From assembly GCF_009711085.1 (NCBI RefSeq), contig NZ_WMKA01000013.1, forward strand, positions 19,082 to 83,081: a stretch of DNA of 64,000 nucleotides. Reading direction: 5' to 3'. Both the position numbers and the translations under genes were made by a program. Position 1 is the first letter of the stretch, and each line of letters opens with the position of its first letter. The notes beneath the pieces were generated by a model. It saw nothing but the letters and a program-made list of their open reading frames with translations, did no database searches and was not told where the DNA came from. This DNA comes from Cellulosimicrobium composti. Lineage in GTDB: Bacteria; Actinomycetota; Actinomycetes; Actinomycetales; Cellulomonadaceae. This document shows, in pieces, positions 26,563-36,130 of this stretch.

Positions 26563-28296
26563 GTGCCTCGTCCCACCCCTGTCCTGCGCGCGACCGACGT
26601 CCGCGTCTCCTTCGCCGGCCGCCCCGTGCTGCGGGGCGTCGACCTCGCCGTCGACCCCGGCCACCGCACCGGCCTCGTCGGCGAGAACGGCGTCGGCAAG
26701 TCGACGCTCCTGCGCGTGCTCGCCGGCGTGCTCGCGCCCGACGCCGGCATCGTGTCCTGTCCCGCCGACCTCGGGTACCTGCACCAGGAGTTCCCGTACC
26801 CGCCGTCGACGACGGTCCGCGCCGTCGTGGACGACGCGCTCGCGCGCGTCCGCGCGATCGAGCGCGAGCTCGAGGAGGCGGCGCTCGCGCTCGCGGCCGG
26901 AGCGGGCACCGGGCCCGGCGCCGACGAGGCGTACGCGCGCGCCCTCGCCCGGGCCGAGCTCGCCGACGTGTGGGACGCGGACGCGCGCGCGGCTCGCACG
27001 CTCGCGGGCCTCGGGCTCGACGTCGAGGGCGTCGCGGAGCGCGCGGTCGGCTCGCTCTCGGGCGGGCAGCGCACGCGGCTCGGCCTCGCCGCCCTCCTCG
27101 TGCGGCAGCCCGGCGCGATGCTGCTCGACGAGCCGACGAACCACCTCGACGACGACGCCGCCGAGTTCCTCGCGGCCGCGCTGCGAGCCCTCCCGGGCGC
27201 CGTCGTGCTCGCGAGCCACGACCGCGTGTTCCTCGACGAGGTGTGCACCGAGATCCTCGACCTCGACCCGGTCGCCGAGCCGCTGCGGGGGTCCGCGGCG
27301 CGCGCCGGCGCGGGGCGGCCCGGGGGAGCGGCGACCCTGTACGGCGGCTCCTACAGCGACTACCTGGAGGCGAAGCGGGTCGAGCGTGAGCGCTGGGAGC
27401 AGCGGTTCGAGACCGAGCAGGCGGAGCTCGCGGCGCTGCGGCGCTCGGTCGCCGTGACCGCGCGCGACGTCGCGAAGAACCGCGAGCGCGGCAACCAGGC
27501 GAAGATCCTCTACGACTTCAAGGGCGAGCGCGTCCAGAGCCAGGTCTCGCGGCGCGTGCGCAACGCCCAGCAGCGGCTCGACGCCCTCGAGCGCGACCAG
27601 GTGCGCAAGCCGCCGCCGCCCCTGCGCTTCGCGCCGCCCGCGGGTGCGACGGGACCCGCGGGCGGGGGCGACGTCGTCGCGTGGGCGCGGGACGTCGTCG
27701 TGCGCCGCCCGGCGGCGACCGAGGTCCCGGCCGCGCCCGGTGAGCGGCCCCACCGGCTCGACATGACGGCGTCGGGCGTGCCGTCGGTCGAGGTCGCGCG
27801 CGGCACGCGCCTGCTCGTGACCGGGGCCAACGGCGCCGGGAAGTCGACGCTGCTGCACGTGCTCGCGGGCGACCTGGACCCGGACGCGGGCACCGTGGGG
27901 CGGGTGCGGGGCGCGCGGGTCGGCCTGCTGGAGCAGGACGTCCACCTGCACGACGACGACCGCACCCCGCGCGAGGTCCTCGCCCTCGCGCGCGGCGTCG
28001 ACCCCGCGGACGCGCGCGAGGCGGCCGTCGACGCGCACGGCCTCCTCGCGCCGCGCGACCTCGACCGCCCGCTCGCCGTGCTGTCGGTCGGACAGCGGCG
28101 CCGGGTCGTGCTCGCGATGCTCGTGACGCAGGCGCCGGACGTGCTGCTGCTCGACGAGCCGACGAACCACGTCTCGCTGACCCTCGCCGACGAGCTCATG
28201 GAGGCGGTGGACGCGTGGCCGGGCGCGGTGGTCGTGGCGTCGCACGACCGCTGGCTGCGCCGGCGGTGGACCGGGGACGTCGTGCACCTGTCGTGA
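26563..28296 (+). CDS. ABC-F family ATPase (ribosome-protection/translation type)
   Basis: A 577-residue soluble protein with two ABC domains and no membrane segment. Walker A motifs are GENGVGKST (about 44) and GANGAGKST (about 424). Signatures are LSGGQRTRLGLAALL and a degenerate LSVGQRRRVVLAML. Both Walker B motifs are LLDEPTNH, with switch His in VLASHDR and VVASHDRWLRRR. The inter-domain linker (about 260-350) is Arg/Glu-rich and helical, as in the arm that reaches the ribosomal P-site. The DEPTNH pair is the ABC-F hallmark. It resembles antibiotic-resistance ABC-F proteins of actinobacteria; the drug, if any, is unknown. Confidence 0.9.
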   Translation: MPRPTPVLRATDVRVSFAGRPVLRGVDLAVDPGHRTGLVGENGVGKSTLLRVLAGVLAPDAGIVSCPADLGYLHQEFPYPPSTTVRAVVDDALARVRAIERELEEAALALAAGAGTGPGADEAYARALARAELADVWDADARAARTLAGLGLDVEGVAERAVGSLSGGQRTRLGLAALLVRQPGAMLLDEPTNHLDDDAAEFLAAALRALPGAVVLASHDRVFLDEVCTEILDLDPVAEPLRGSAARAGAGRPGGAATLYGGSYSDYLEAKRVERERWEQRFETEQAELAALRRSVAVTARDVAKNRERGNQAKILYDFKGERVQSQVSRRVRNAQQRLDALERDQVRKPPPPLRFAPPAGATGPAGGGDVVAWARDVVVRRPAATEVPAAPGERPHRLDMTASGVPSVEVARGTRLLVTGANGAGKSTLLHVLAGDLDPDAGTVGRVRGARVGLLEQDVHLHDDDRTPREVLALARGVDPADAREAAVDAHGLLAPRDLDRPLAVLSVGQRRRVVLAMLVTQAPDVLLLDEPTNHVSLTLADELMEAVDAWPGAVVVASHDRWLRRRWTGDVVHLS

Positions 28297-28388
28297 CCGG
28301 CGCGCCCGGCGCCGGGTCCCCCGCGTCGCCGGGTCCACCGCGGGAACGCGCTGGCCGCGCCCCACCCGGCGCGCCTAGGGTCGGGAGC

Positions 28389-28916
28389 GTGGACGAGGGA
28401 CGGACCGGTGGGTCGGACAACGCGTGGAAGCAGGTCGTGGCGTCGCTCGCGGACGAGGGCCGGCTGCGGGTGCTCGCGCGCGTGGTGACGGAGGGTCCCG
28501 CGGAGGCGGCGCTGACGACGGACGAGCGGCGGCGGCTCGCCCCGCTCCTCGCCGCAGGGGTCGTCGTGCGGGGCGAGGACGGGCTCCTGCGGGCCGCGCC
28601 CGAGCGGTTCGCGGCCCTGCTCGCGACGTCGCCCGCCCCGCGGCCGACGGGACCCGAGCGGTTCCTCACGGACGGTCGCCTGCTCCGCACGCCCAAGCGC
28701 CTGCGCGACCGCGAGCTCGTCGTCCGGTTCCTCGCGTCGCAGGTCCTCCCGCTCGAGGAGCCCGTCACCGAGCTGACCCTGACGAAGCGGCTCGCGGCGC
28801 GCGCCGCCGACCCGGTGTCGCTGCGGCGCGCGATGGTCGACGCCGGCCTCGTGCACCGCACGCGCGACGGCGCGGAGTACTGGCGCACCGTGGTCACGGA
28901 GTTCGACGACGTCTGA
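28389..28916 (+). CDS. DUF2087 protein
   Basis: A 175-residue soluble protein. The C-terminal half (ERFLTDGRLLRTPKRLRDRELVVRFLAS...LTEKLTLTKRL-type region, ending GAEYWRTV) is the DUF2087 domain, often fused to winged-helix regulators. The N-terminal half (NAWKQVVASLADEGRLRVLARVV...LLAAGVVVRGEDGLLRA) looks like a degenerate winged helix. A transcriptional regulator role is plausible but unproven. The GTG at 28389 is taken because the frame upstream overlaps the ABC-F gene. Confidence 0.78.
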   Translation: MDEGRTGGSDNAWKQVVASLADEGRLRVLARVVTEGPAEAALTTDERRRLAPLLAAGVVVRGEDGLLRAAPERFAALLATSPAPRPTGPERFLTDGRLLRTPKRLRDRELVVRFLASQVLPLEEPVTELTLTKRLAARAADPVSLRRAMVDAGLVHRTRDGAEYWRTVVTEFDDV

Positions 28917-28964
28917 CCCCCCGTGCCGGTCGCGCGGGGGACCGGGTGGGTAGGGTCGGTTCCC

Positions 28965-29486
28965 ATGAGCAGCGAGCGCGCCCTCGCGGCGCTGGATGCG
29001 TCGGGCATCGACTTCACGATCACGCGCCACGGGCGCGTGGGGTCGCTCGAGGAGGCCGCCGCCGCGCGCGGCGTGCACCCCTCGCGCGTGCTCAAGACGA
29101 TCGTCGTGCGGCGGGCGGAGGACGACTACCTGTTCGTCCTCGTCCCCGGCGACCGTCAGATCTCGTGGCCCAAGCTGCGCGCGCTCCTCGGCGTCTCGCG
29201 CCTGTCCCTCCCGGACAAGGAGGTCGCGCGCGACGTCACGGGCTACGAGCGCGGCACGATCACGCCGTTCGGCGCGACGCACGCGTGGCCCGTGGTCGCG
29301 GACGTCCGCGTCGTCGCGGACGCGGGCGCCGACGAGGTGGACGTCGCGGGCGACGCGACGGGCGACGGCGAGCAGCACCTCGTGTCGATCGGCGCCGGCG
29401 CGCACGGCGTCGCCGCGACGGTCGACGGGCGCGCGCTCGTCGGCGCGCTCGGCGCGCAGGTCGCCGACGTCACCGACCCCGCCTAG
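28965..29486 (+). CDS. ybaK: YbaK-type Cys-tRNA deacylase
   Basis: A 173-residue editing-domain protein of the YbaK/ProX family, which hydrolyses mischarged Cys-tRNA(Pro). The conserved Lys is in GVHPSRVLKTIVVR, followed by VLVPGDRQISWPKLRALLG and the glycine-rich GYERGTITPFGATHAWPVVAD. The ATG at 28965 is 48 bp after the DUF2087 stop. A 7-bp CG-repeat hairpin (29495-29511) follows the stop. Confidence 0.92.
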   Translation: MSSERALAALDASGIDFTITRHGRVGSLEEAAAARGVHPSRVLKTIVVRRAEDDYLFVLVPGDRQISWPKLRALLGVSRLSLPDKEVARDVTGYERGTITPFGATHAWPVVADVRVVADAGADEVDVAGDATGDGEQHLVSIGAGAHGVAATVDGRALVGALGAQVADVTDPA

Positions 29487-29494
29487 CGGGTCCT

Positions 29495-29511
29495 CGCGCG
29501 CACGGCGCGCG
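29495..29511 (+). terminator. short GC hairpin after ybaK
   Basis: CGCGCGC (29495-29501) and GCGCGCG (29505-29511) enclose a 3-base loop, 9 bases beyond the stop. Weak evidence without a T-run. Confidence 0.35.
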
Positions 29512-29601
29512 CGGTTGTGAGGGTTCGGGGGAAGGTGGCGTGCCGTCGGGTCCCCGGGCTGGTGCGCGCCGCGCGCGCGGTGCACACTCATGGTGCTCCG
29601 G

Positions 29602-29645
29602 TCACGGTCGCCCGGCGCGACGGTCGCCGGGGACGGCGACCGTGA
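29602..29645. promoter_or_regulatory. inverted repeat in the leader of the STAS gene
   Basis: TCACGGTCGCC (29602-29612) pairs perfectly with GGCGACCGTGA (29635-29645), and a third CGGTCGCC copy lies in the loop. It is 115 bp before the STAS start in a 274-bp gap that otherwise shows nothing clear. Binding site or leader hairpin is undecided. Confidence 0.35.
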
Positions 29646-29760
29646 GCGACCGCACGGAGCCTCGCGGGGACGCACGGGAACAGACCCGTCACCGCCGGAC
29701 GTTGTTCGGAGGGACGGCCGACAGCACGCACGACGACTCGAGAGACGGTGAGCAAGACCC

Positions 29761-30135
29761 GTGGACACAGGCAGCGCGATCGACCGGGCGAGCGGGATCG
29801 TCTACGCCCCCGCGGACGGCGGCGTGGTCGTGAGGATGTGGGGCGAGATCGACGCGGCCCTGCGTGACCGCGCGAGCGAGGCGATGTCCTACGTCCTCGA
29901 CACGCGGGGCCCCGTCGCGGTCGACGTGGCGGACGTCACCTTCATCGACTCGTCGGGCATCGCGTTCATCATCCAGCTCTACATGCTCGGCGAGGAGGAC
30001 GGTCGCGAGGTCGTGCTGCGCGACCCGTCGCCCAGCATCGTCGAGCTCCTGGACATGATCGGCATGGGCGGGCGCATCCCGGTCGAGCGGAGCGGCGCCG
30101 CGACCGGCCCGATCGAGGCCGTCGGCGCCGTCTGA
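29761..30135 (+). CDS. STAS-domain anti-sigma-factor antagonist
   Basis: A 124-residue single STAS domain like SpoIIAA/RsbV/BldG. The phosphorylatable Ser is in VDVADVTFIDSSGIAFIIQL (about 55-74). Unphosphorylated, such proteins sequester an anti-sigma kinase and release a stress sigma factor. No anti-sigma or sigma gene is adjacent, so the partner is elsewhere. A GTG start is used. It precedes sbcD by 63 bp without evident functional link. Confidence 0.9.
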   Translation: MDTGSAIDRASGIVYAPADGGVVVRMWGEIDAALRDRASEAMSYVLDTRGPVAVDVADVTFIDSSGIAFIIQLYMLGEEDGREVVLRDPSPSIVELLDMIGMGGRIPVERSGAATGPIEAVGAV

Positions 30136-30198
30136 CCCGCCCGCGCGCCCCGCTCCCGCGTCCCGGGGGCTGTGGGACCCGGCCGGTACGGTGCGGGC

Positions 30199-31449
30199 AT
30201 GCGCATCCTGCACACGTCCGACTGGCACCTCGGGCGGACGCTGCACGGGGTCGACCTGCTGGAGCACCAGGCCGCGCACCTCGACCACCTCGTCGAGCTG
30301 ACCCGCACCGAGGGCGTCGACGCCGTCGTCGTCGCGGGTGACGTGTACGACCGCGCGATCCCGCCCGTGGACGCGGTCGCCCTCCTGTCCGACGCGCTCG
30401 CGCGGCTCGCGGAGCACGCGCACGTCGTCGTCACGCCGGGCAACCACGACTCCGCCGTGCGGCTCGGGTTCGGCGACCGCGTCATGCGCCCGGGCGTCCA
30501 CCTGCGGGCGCGCCTGGCCGACGTCGGGTCGCCCGTCGTCCTTCCGCCCCGGACCGGGGACGCGGGAGCGCCCCTGCTGGTCTACGCGCTGCCGTACCTC
30601 GACCCCGACGCCGCGCGCCACGCGCTCGCCGAGACCCCCGAGGGCGAGGGGGAGGGCGACGCCGCGCCGCGGCCGCTCGCCCGGTCCCACGAGGCCGTCA
30701 TGGGCGCCGCGATGCGCCGCGTCGGCGCGGACCTCGCCCGGCGGCGCGCGGCGGACCCGGGCGTGCGGGCCGTCGTGTCGGGCCACGCGTTCGTCGTGGG
30801 CGGTCTCGCGTCGGAGTCGGAGCGCGACATCCGCGTCGGCGGGGTCGACGCCGTGCCGGCGGCCACGTTCGGCGGGTGGGGCGTCGACTACGTCGCGCTC
30901 GGGCACCTGCACGGACCGCAGCGCGTCACCGTGCCGCACGTCGAGCGCGCGGGCACGGTGCGCGGGACGGTCGCCCGCTACTCCGGCTCGCCGCTCGCCT
31001 TCTCGTTCTCGGAGCAGCACCAGCGCAAGTCCACGGCGCTCGTGGACCTCGCGCGGCTCGCCGCGGACCCGGACGCGGCGGTCGAGCTCGTCCCCGCACC
31101 CGTGCCGCGCCGGCTCGCCGACGTCACGGGCACGCTCGACGAGCTGCTCGGCGCCGCGGGCGAGCCCCACGTCGACGACTGGTTGCGCGTCGTCGTGACC
31201 GATGCCGTCCGCCCCGCCGAGCTCTACGCGCGGGTCCGGGCGCGCTTCCCGCACGCGCTCCAGGTGACCCACCGCCCGCCGCGGCCCGCCGAGCGGGAGG
31301 TCGTGACCGCCGTCGGGCCCGGGCGCGACCCGCTCGACGTGGCGCGCGACTTCGTCGAGCACGTCTCGGGCCACGCCCCGAGCGACGCCGAGGTCGCGGT
31401 GCTGCGGGAGGCGTTCGAGCTCGCGCTCGCCGAGGAGCGCAGCGCCTGA
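30199..31449 (+). CDS. sbcD: exonuclease SbcD subunit (Mre11 homologue)
   Basis: A 416-residue calcineurin-fold nuclease, partner of SbcC in cutting DNA hairpins and blocked ends. The metal-binding motifs are all present: HTSDWHLGR (9-12), VAGDVYDRA, TPGNHDS, SGHAFVVGG and LGHLHGPQ. The C-terminal domain (from about 290) is the SbcD cap/SbcC contact region. The stop overlaps the sbcC start by one base (TGATG), so the two are translationally coupled. Nearby palindromic repeats are the type of DNA this enzyme acts on. Confidence 0.95.
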   Translation: MRILHTSDWHLGRTLHGVDLLEHQAAHLDHLVELTRTEGVDAVVVAGDVYDRAIPPVDAVALLSDALARLAEHAHVVVTPGNHDSAVRLGFGDRVMRPGVHLRARLADVGSPVVLPPRTGDAGAPLLVYALPYLDPDAARHALAETPEGEGEGDAAPRPLARSHEAVMGAAMRRVGADLARRRAADPGVRAVVSGHAFVVGGLASESERDIRVGGVDAVPAATFGGWGVDYVALGHLHGPQRVTVPHVERAGTVRGTVARYSGSPLAFSFSEQHQRKSTALVDLARLAADPDAAVELVPAPVPRRLADVTGTLDELLGAAGEPHVDDWLRVVVTDAVRPAELYARVRARFPHALQVTHRPPRPAEREVVTAVGPGRDPLDVARDFVEHVSGHAPSDAEVAVLREAFELALAEERSA

Positions 31450-34400
31450 TGCACCTGCACTCGCTCACGTTCCAGGCGATCGGCCCCTTCGCGGGCCGCC
31501 ACCACGTGGACCTCGCGTCGCTCGGCGCGTCGGGCATCTTCCTGCTCGACGGCCCCACGGGGGCCGGGAAGTCGACCGTCATCGACGCGATCGTGTTCGC
31601 GCTCTACGGCAAGGTCGCGTCGGAGTCCGCGAGCGACGACCGCCTCCGCTCCGCCTTCGCCGGGCCGGACGTCGAGTCGTTCGTCGACCTCGTGCTCGAG
31701 GTCCCGTCGGGCGTCTACCGCGTACGGCGCACGCCCGAGTACCGCCGCCCCAAGAAGCGCGGCACGGGCACGACCGTCCAGCAGGCGTCGGTGCGCCTGT
31801 GGCGCCTGGCCGCGGTCCCCGAGCCCGGGGACGACGGGGACGACCCGCCCGGGGAGCTCCTGTCGTCGCGCCTGGACGAGGCGGGCGACGAGATCCGTCG
31901 CATCGTCGGGCTCGACCGCCGACAGCTCGTGCAGACGGTCGTGCTGCCGCAGGGCGAGTTCGCGACCTTCCTGCGCGCGAAGCCCGAGGACCGCGCCGTG
32001 CTGCTGCAGAAGGTCTTCGGCACCGAGCTCTACCACCGTGCCGCGGCGCGCCTCGCCGAGCTCGCGCGCGGGGCCCGCGCCGGGATCGACGCCGCCCGCC
32101 AGAACGTCACCGGCGCGGTCGAGCGGTTCGCGGGCGCGAGCGGGCTCACGCCCGACGACGCGCGGCGGCTGCGCGAGGCGGCGCAGGACGACCCGCTGCG
32201 CCGGCAGGCCGACGACGCGGACGTCGCGCGCGCCGCCGCGGTCGTGGCAGCCGGGACTCGTACCGCCGGGACGGGCGGGGCCGGGACCGACGCGAGCGCG
32301 GCCGGGACGGACGCGGGCGCGACGGACGCGGCCGAGGAGCGGCCCGGCGTCCACGCGATCGCGCTCGCCCACGTGGCGCGGTTGGAGGAGGAGGCGGACC
32401 GCCTCGCCGAGCGCGAGGTCGCGGCGAACGCGGCCCTCGTCGCGGCGCGCGACCGCCTCGAGGCCGAGCGCGCCCTCGCGGAGGGCGTCGAGCGGCGGGC
32501 ACGGCTGCGCGCCGAGCAGGAGCGTCTCGACCGTGCGGCGGACGAGGTGGCGCAGGACCGTCGGCGCGTCGACGCCGCGGCCCGGGCGGCCGTCGTCGCG
32601 CCCGCCGCCCAGGGTCTCGCGCGCGCCGACCAGGCCCTGCACGCCGCGCACGAGCGGCTCGCGCTCGCCCGGACCGGGCTCCCGTCCGACCTCGCCGACG
32701 CGGACGCCACGACGCTCGAGGCGCTGCGGGCCGACGTCGCGACGGCGGCCGTGCGCGCCGCGCGCCTCGTGCCCGTCGGGGCCTCGCTCCCGGTGCGCGA
32801 GCGCGAGCTCGCCGACGCCCGGAAGGACCTCGCGCACGCGACCGAGGAGCGCGAGCGCGTCCTGGCCGAGCTCGCCGACCGTCCGACGCTGCGCGACGCG
32901 CTGCGGACCCGCGTCGCCGCGCTCGCCGAGGCGGCCGGGGACCTCGGGGTCCTGCAGGAGCGGCTGCTCCGGGCGCGCGCGGTCGAGGTCGCGGCGACGC
33001 AGGCGGCAGCCCTCGCGGACGACGTCGAGGCGGCCGAGGCGGAGCGGGCCGGTGCCGCCGCCGCGGCCCGTGCCGCCGTCGAGCACGAGGCGCGGGTCCG
33101 CTCCGCGCGCATCGCGGGCCTCGCGGGCGAGCTCGCCGCCGGGCTCGACGCCGGGGAGCCGTGCCCGGTGTGCGGGGGCACGGAGCACCCGGAGCCCGCG
33201 CCGCTGGCGCCTGACCACCCCGCGGCCGAGGACGTCGAGCGCGCCGAGCGCGCCCGGGCCGAGGCGGAGCGGTCCCTGCACGACGCGTCCGCACGGGTCC
33301 AGGTGCTCGCCGAGCGCCTCGCGTCCGGCCGTCGTGACGCCGAGGGCCTCACGCCCGAGGAGGCGGCGGCACGCGTCGTGGAGGTCGACGTGTCGCTCGC
33401 GACCGCCCGCGACGCGGCCCGCGAGCGCGCGGAGGCCGAGCGCGAGCTCGAGGCCCTCGACGCCGGGACGGTCGCCCTCCAGGAGCGCGCGGGCGAGCTC
33501 GCCGCGTCGATCGCGGCCGGTGCCGCGCGCCTCGACGAGCTCGAGACCGCGCTGGCCGCGGACCGCGCCGAGGTGCGGGCCGAGCTCGAGACGGCCGGAC
33601 GCCACGTCGGCCTCGAGGGGCTGCCCGACCCCCTCGCGGAGCCGGGGGCGCGGAACCCCGTCGCCGTCCTCGCGGCGGCGCTCGAGGACCGCGTCCGGAC
33701 GCTCGACGTGCTCGCCGACGCGACGAGCGCCGTCGCCGCCGCGCACCGGACCCGGGCCGACCGCGCCGTCGAGCTCGACGCGCTGCTCGACGGGTCCGGG
33801 TTCGCCGACGTCGCCGAGGCGCTCGCCGCCGTGCTCGACGACGCCGACCGCCGGGCGCTCGCGCGCCGGGTCGCGGAGCACGACGCCACGCGCGCGGCGA
33901 CCGCCGCCGGGCTCGCCGACCCGGCCCTGGCCGCGCTCCCCGAGGACGCGCACCCGGACGTCGCCGCGGCGCGCGCCGCGGTCGCGGAGGCCGAGGTGAC
34001 CGTGGGTGCCGCCGCCCGCAGCCACGAGCTCGTCGCGCGCCGGGCGCAGGCGGCGCGCGAGGGGGCCGACGGGATCGGCGCCGCCGTCGAGGCGTGGCTC
34101 CGCGCCCGGGAGGACGCGGGGCCGGTCACGCGCATGGCGGCCCTCGCGGGCGGCGCCGGGGACAACGCCCAGGCGCTGTCGCTCGCGACGTTCGTGCTCG
34201 TGCAGCGGTTCGAGGACGTCGTCGCGGCCGCGAACGAGCGCCTCGCCGAGATGTCGTCCGGCCGGTACGAGCTCGTGCGCAGCGCGACGCGCGAGGACGT
34301 GCGCGCGCACAAGCGCGGCCTCGCCATGAAGGTGCTCGACCACGTGACCGAGCGTGAACGGGACCCGCGCACGCTCTCCGGCGGCGAGACGTTCTACGTG

Positions 34401-34667
34401 TCGCTGTGCCTGGCCCTCGGGCTCGCGGACGTCGTCACGGCAGAGGCGGGCGGGATCGAGCTCGGGACGCTGTTCGTCGACGAGGGCTTCGGGAGCCTCG
34501 ACCCCGAGACGCTGGACGCCGTGCTGTCCGCGCTCGGCCGGCTGCGGGCGGGCGGGCGCGTCGTCGGCGTGGTCTCCCACGTGGAGGCGCTCAAGCAGTC
34601 CGTCGCCGAGCGGATCGAGGTCCGGCGCGTGCCCGGAGGCGGGAGCACCCTCACCGTGCGAGCGTGA
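31449..34667 (+). CDS. sbcC: exonuclease SbcC subunit (Rad50 homologue)
   Basis: A 1072-residue SMC-like ATPase. Walker A is GPTGAGKST (about residue 36). Two long Ala/Glu/Arg coiled coils flank the zinc hook Cys572-Pro-Val-Cys575. The C-terminal lobe has the signature LSGGETFYVSLCLALGLADVV and Walker B LFVDEGFGSLD. With SbcD it forms the Mre11/Rad50-type complex that processes hairpins and stalled forks. A Thr/Ala/Gly-repeat stretch at nt 32250-32330 interrupts the first coil and looks like a local repeat expansion. A 1-base overlap couples it to sbcD. Confidence 0.95.
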   Translation: MHLHSLTFQAIGPFAGRHHVDLASLGASGIFLLDGPTGAGKSTVIDAIVFALYGKVASESASDDRLRSAFAGPDVESFVDLVLEVPSGVYRVRRTPEYRRPKKRGTGTTVQQASVRLWRLAAVPEPGDDGDDPPGELLSSRLDEAGDEIRRIVGLDRRQLVQTVVLPQGEFATFLRAKPEDRAVLLQKVFGTELYHRAAARLAELARGARAGIDAARQNVTGAVERFAGASGLTPDDARRLREAAQDDPLRRQADDADVARAAAVVAAGTRTAGTGGAGTDASAAGTDAGATDAAEERPGVHAIALAHVARLEEEADRLAEREVAANAALVAARDRLEAERALAEGVERRARLRAEQERLDRAADEVAQDRRRVDAAARAAVVAPAAQGLARADQALHAAHERLALARTGLPSDLADADATTLEALRADVATAAVRAARLVPVGASLPVRERELADARKDLAHATEERERVLAELADRPTLRDALRTRVAALAEAAGDLGVLQERLLRARAVEVAATQAAALADDVEAAEAERAGAAAAARAAVEHEARVRSARIAGLAGELAAGLDAGEPCPVCGGTEHPEPAPLAPDHPAAEDVERAERARAEAERSLHDASARVQVLAERLASGRRDAEGLTPEEAAARVVEVDVSLATARDAARERAEAERELEALDAGTVALQERAGELAASIAAGAARLDELETALAADRAEVRAELETAGRHVGLEGLPDPLAEPGARNPVAVLAAALEDRVRTLDVLADATSAVAAAHRTRADRAVELDALLDGSGFADVAEALAAVLDDADRRALARRVAEHDATRAATAAGLADPALAALPEDAHPDVAAARAAVAEAEVTVGAAARSHELVARRAQAAREGADGIGAAVEAWLRAREDAGPVTRMAALAGGAGDNAQALSLATFVLVQRFEDVVAAANERLAEMSSGRYELVRSATREDVRAHKRGLAMKVLDHVTERERDPRTLSGGETFYVSLCLALGLADVVTAEAGGIELGTLFVDEGFGSLDPETLDAVLSALGRLRAGGRVVGVVSHVEALKQSVAERIEVRRVPGGGSTLTVRA

Positions 34668-34741
34668 CCGGGAGGCGGTGGCGCGTGGTGAGCGGGTAGC
34701 CGCCGCGCAGCGCGGGCACCGGTGCGTCGGAGGGAGCACGC

Positions 34742-35410
34742 ATGGCTGGTCGGACCCACGGGGGGCGGGCAGCGACGCGCGCGGCGCGGCTGCGACGGCG
34801 CTGGGACCGCGAGGCGGGCGCCTACGACCGCGGCATGGCGGCGGCCGAGCGGCGGATGTTCCCGGACGTGCGTCCTCGCGTGTGCGGCCTCGCGTCGGGC
34901 GACACGCTCGAGGTCGCGATCGGCACGGGCCTCAACCTCGCGCACTACCCCTCCGCCGTGCTCGACGGCCGTCTCACGGGCGTCGAGTGGAGCCCCGGCA
35001 TGCTCGCGGTCGCGCGGCGCCGGGCCGCGGAGCGGGGGGTCGACGTCGACCTGCGCCTCGGGGACGCGCAACGTCTCGACCTGCCCGACGACGCCTACGA
35101 CACCGCGGTCTGCACGTTCTCCCTGTGCGCGGTGCCGGACCACCGTGCGGCGCTCGCCGAGATGGTCCGCGTGCTGCGGCCGGGCGGTCTGCTCGTGCTC
35201 GCCGACCACGTGTCGTCGACGGCGTGGCCGGTGCGCGCCCTGCAGGCCGCGGCCGAGGTCGTGAGCGTGCCGCTCGCGGGCGAGCACTTCCGACGCCGGC
35301 CGTTGCGCTGGGTGCTGGAGGCGGGGCTCGCGGTCGAGCAGCACGAGCGCACGCGCGCGGGCGTCATCGAGTGGCTGGCGGCGCGCACACCCGGTCCACG
35401 AGCTCGGTGA
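34742..35410 (+). CDS. class I SAM-dependent methyltransferase
   Basis: A 222-residue methyltransferase of the UbiE/Methyltransf_11 type. Motif I is DTLEVAIGTGLNLAHY (about 54-69; the acidic VAIGTG variant), the ribose-binding acid is GVEWSPGML, motif II is LRLGDAQRLDLPDDAYD and motif III is VLRPGGLLVLADHV. The substrate is unknown; lipid and quinone methylases share this layout. A GGAGGGAG site precedes the ATG. Its last 47 bp overlap the end of the convergent TetR gene. Confidence 0.85.
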   Translation: MAGRTHGGRAATRAARLRRRWDREAGAYDRGMAAAERRMFPDVRPRVCGLASGDTLEVAIGTGLNLAHYPSAVLDGRLTGVEWSPGMLAVARRRAAERGVDVDLRLGDAQRLDLPDDAYDTAVCTFSLCAVPDHRAALAEMVRVLRPGGLLVLADHVSSTAWPVRALQAAAEVVSVPLAGEHFRRRPLRWVLEAGLAVEQHERTRAGVIEWLAARTPGPRAR

Positions 35411-36047
35411 CGGCCGCGCGCACGGGCCGCGGCGGGGTGCCCGCGTCGATCGCGAGCGCCGCCCGGTCGAACGCGGCGGAGAGCAGGAGCGTGAGCGCGT
35501 CGAGCCGGTCGTCGTGGGTGAGGTCGCCGCCGACCGCCGCGTCGCCCCCGCCCGCGGGGGCCGGCTCGGCCTCCGCACGGGCGGCCGGTGCGTCGAGCGC
35601 TGCCGCGAGACCGGCGCGGAGCGTGCGGCGCGCGAACCGGGCGTCGAGCACGTCCGCCTCGGCGGTCCCCAGCACGGCCGGGGCGTCGACGAGCAGCAGG
35701 CGGGTGCGGCCCGGGACGGCCATCGCGTCGAGGTAGGCCCGCGCGCCCTCGACGAGCATCGCGCGGGCGTCCGGCGCGGACGCGCCGGGGCGGTCCGTCG
35801 CCCGGGCCCGGTCCTCGATCTCGCGCGCGACGGCCTCGGCCTCGGCCTCGACGACGGCGCGGAACAGGTCCCGCTTGTCGGCGTAGTGGTGGTAGAGCGC
35901 GCCACGGGTGACGCGCGCGGCGGTCGCGATCTGCGGCGTCGACGTCGCGGCGTACCCGGCCTCGACGAACAGCCGGCGGGCGGCGTGGACGAGCGCGGTG
36001 CGGGTGGCGAGCGTCCGCTCGGCGTTGGTGCGGCGACCCTCTTGCAT
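35364..36047 (-). CDS. TetR-family transcriptional regulator
   Basis: A 227-residue TetR regulator. The helix-turn-helix (about 13-60) is [48 protein letters not shown]-like, with the classic [10 protein letters not shown] recognition region. The ligand domain is unremarkable, with an Ala/Pro/Gly loop near 165-180. The ATG at 36047 starts MQEGRRT. It is divergent from the VOC gene at 36131 and almost certainly controls it through the repeats at 36048-36093. The 3' end overlaps the methyltransferase gene. Confidence 0.92.
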   Translation of the reverse strand: MQEGRRTNAERTLATRTALVHAARRLFVEAGYAATSTPQIATAARVTRGALYHHYADKRDLFRAVVEAEAEAVAREIEDRARATDRPGASAPDARAMLVEGARAYLDAMAVPGRTRLLLVDAPAVLGTAEADVLDARFARRTLRAGLAAALDAPAARAEAEPAPAGGGDAAVGGDLTHDDRLDALTLLLSAAFDRAALAIDAGTPPRPVRAAVTELVDRVCAPPATR

Positions 36048-36093
36048 ACCGACAGACTGTACGTCATGCTGAACCGACAGACAGCCTGTTTGT
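36048..36093. promoter_or_regulatory. TetR operator region
   Basis: ACCGACAGAC is directly repeated at 36048-36057 and 36073-36082. The first runs into ACAG-A-CTGT (36052-36060) and the second into ACAGACAG-C-CTGTTTGT (36077-36093, one mismatch). The region is AT-rich, fills the gap between the divergent TetR and VOC genes, and abuts the TetR start. Confidence 0.6.
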
Positions 36094-36130
36094 TTTCGAC
36101 CTGATCGCACCCACCGACGAGGAGAGAACC

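Noticed and set aside
32030-34372. Long open frames opposite and in other frames of sbcC (for example 780 and 1171 codons)
   Set aside because: High GC content removes stop codons in shadow frames. SbcC has all its motifs in the forward frame; the shadows have none.
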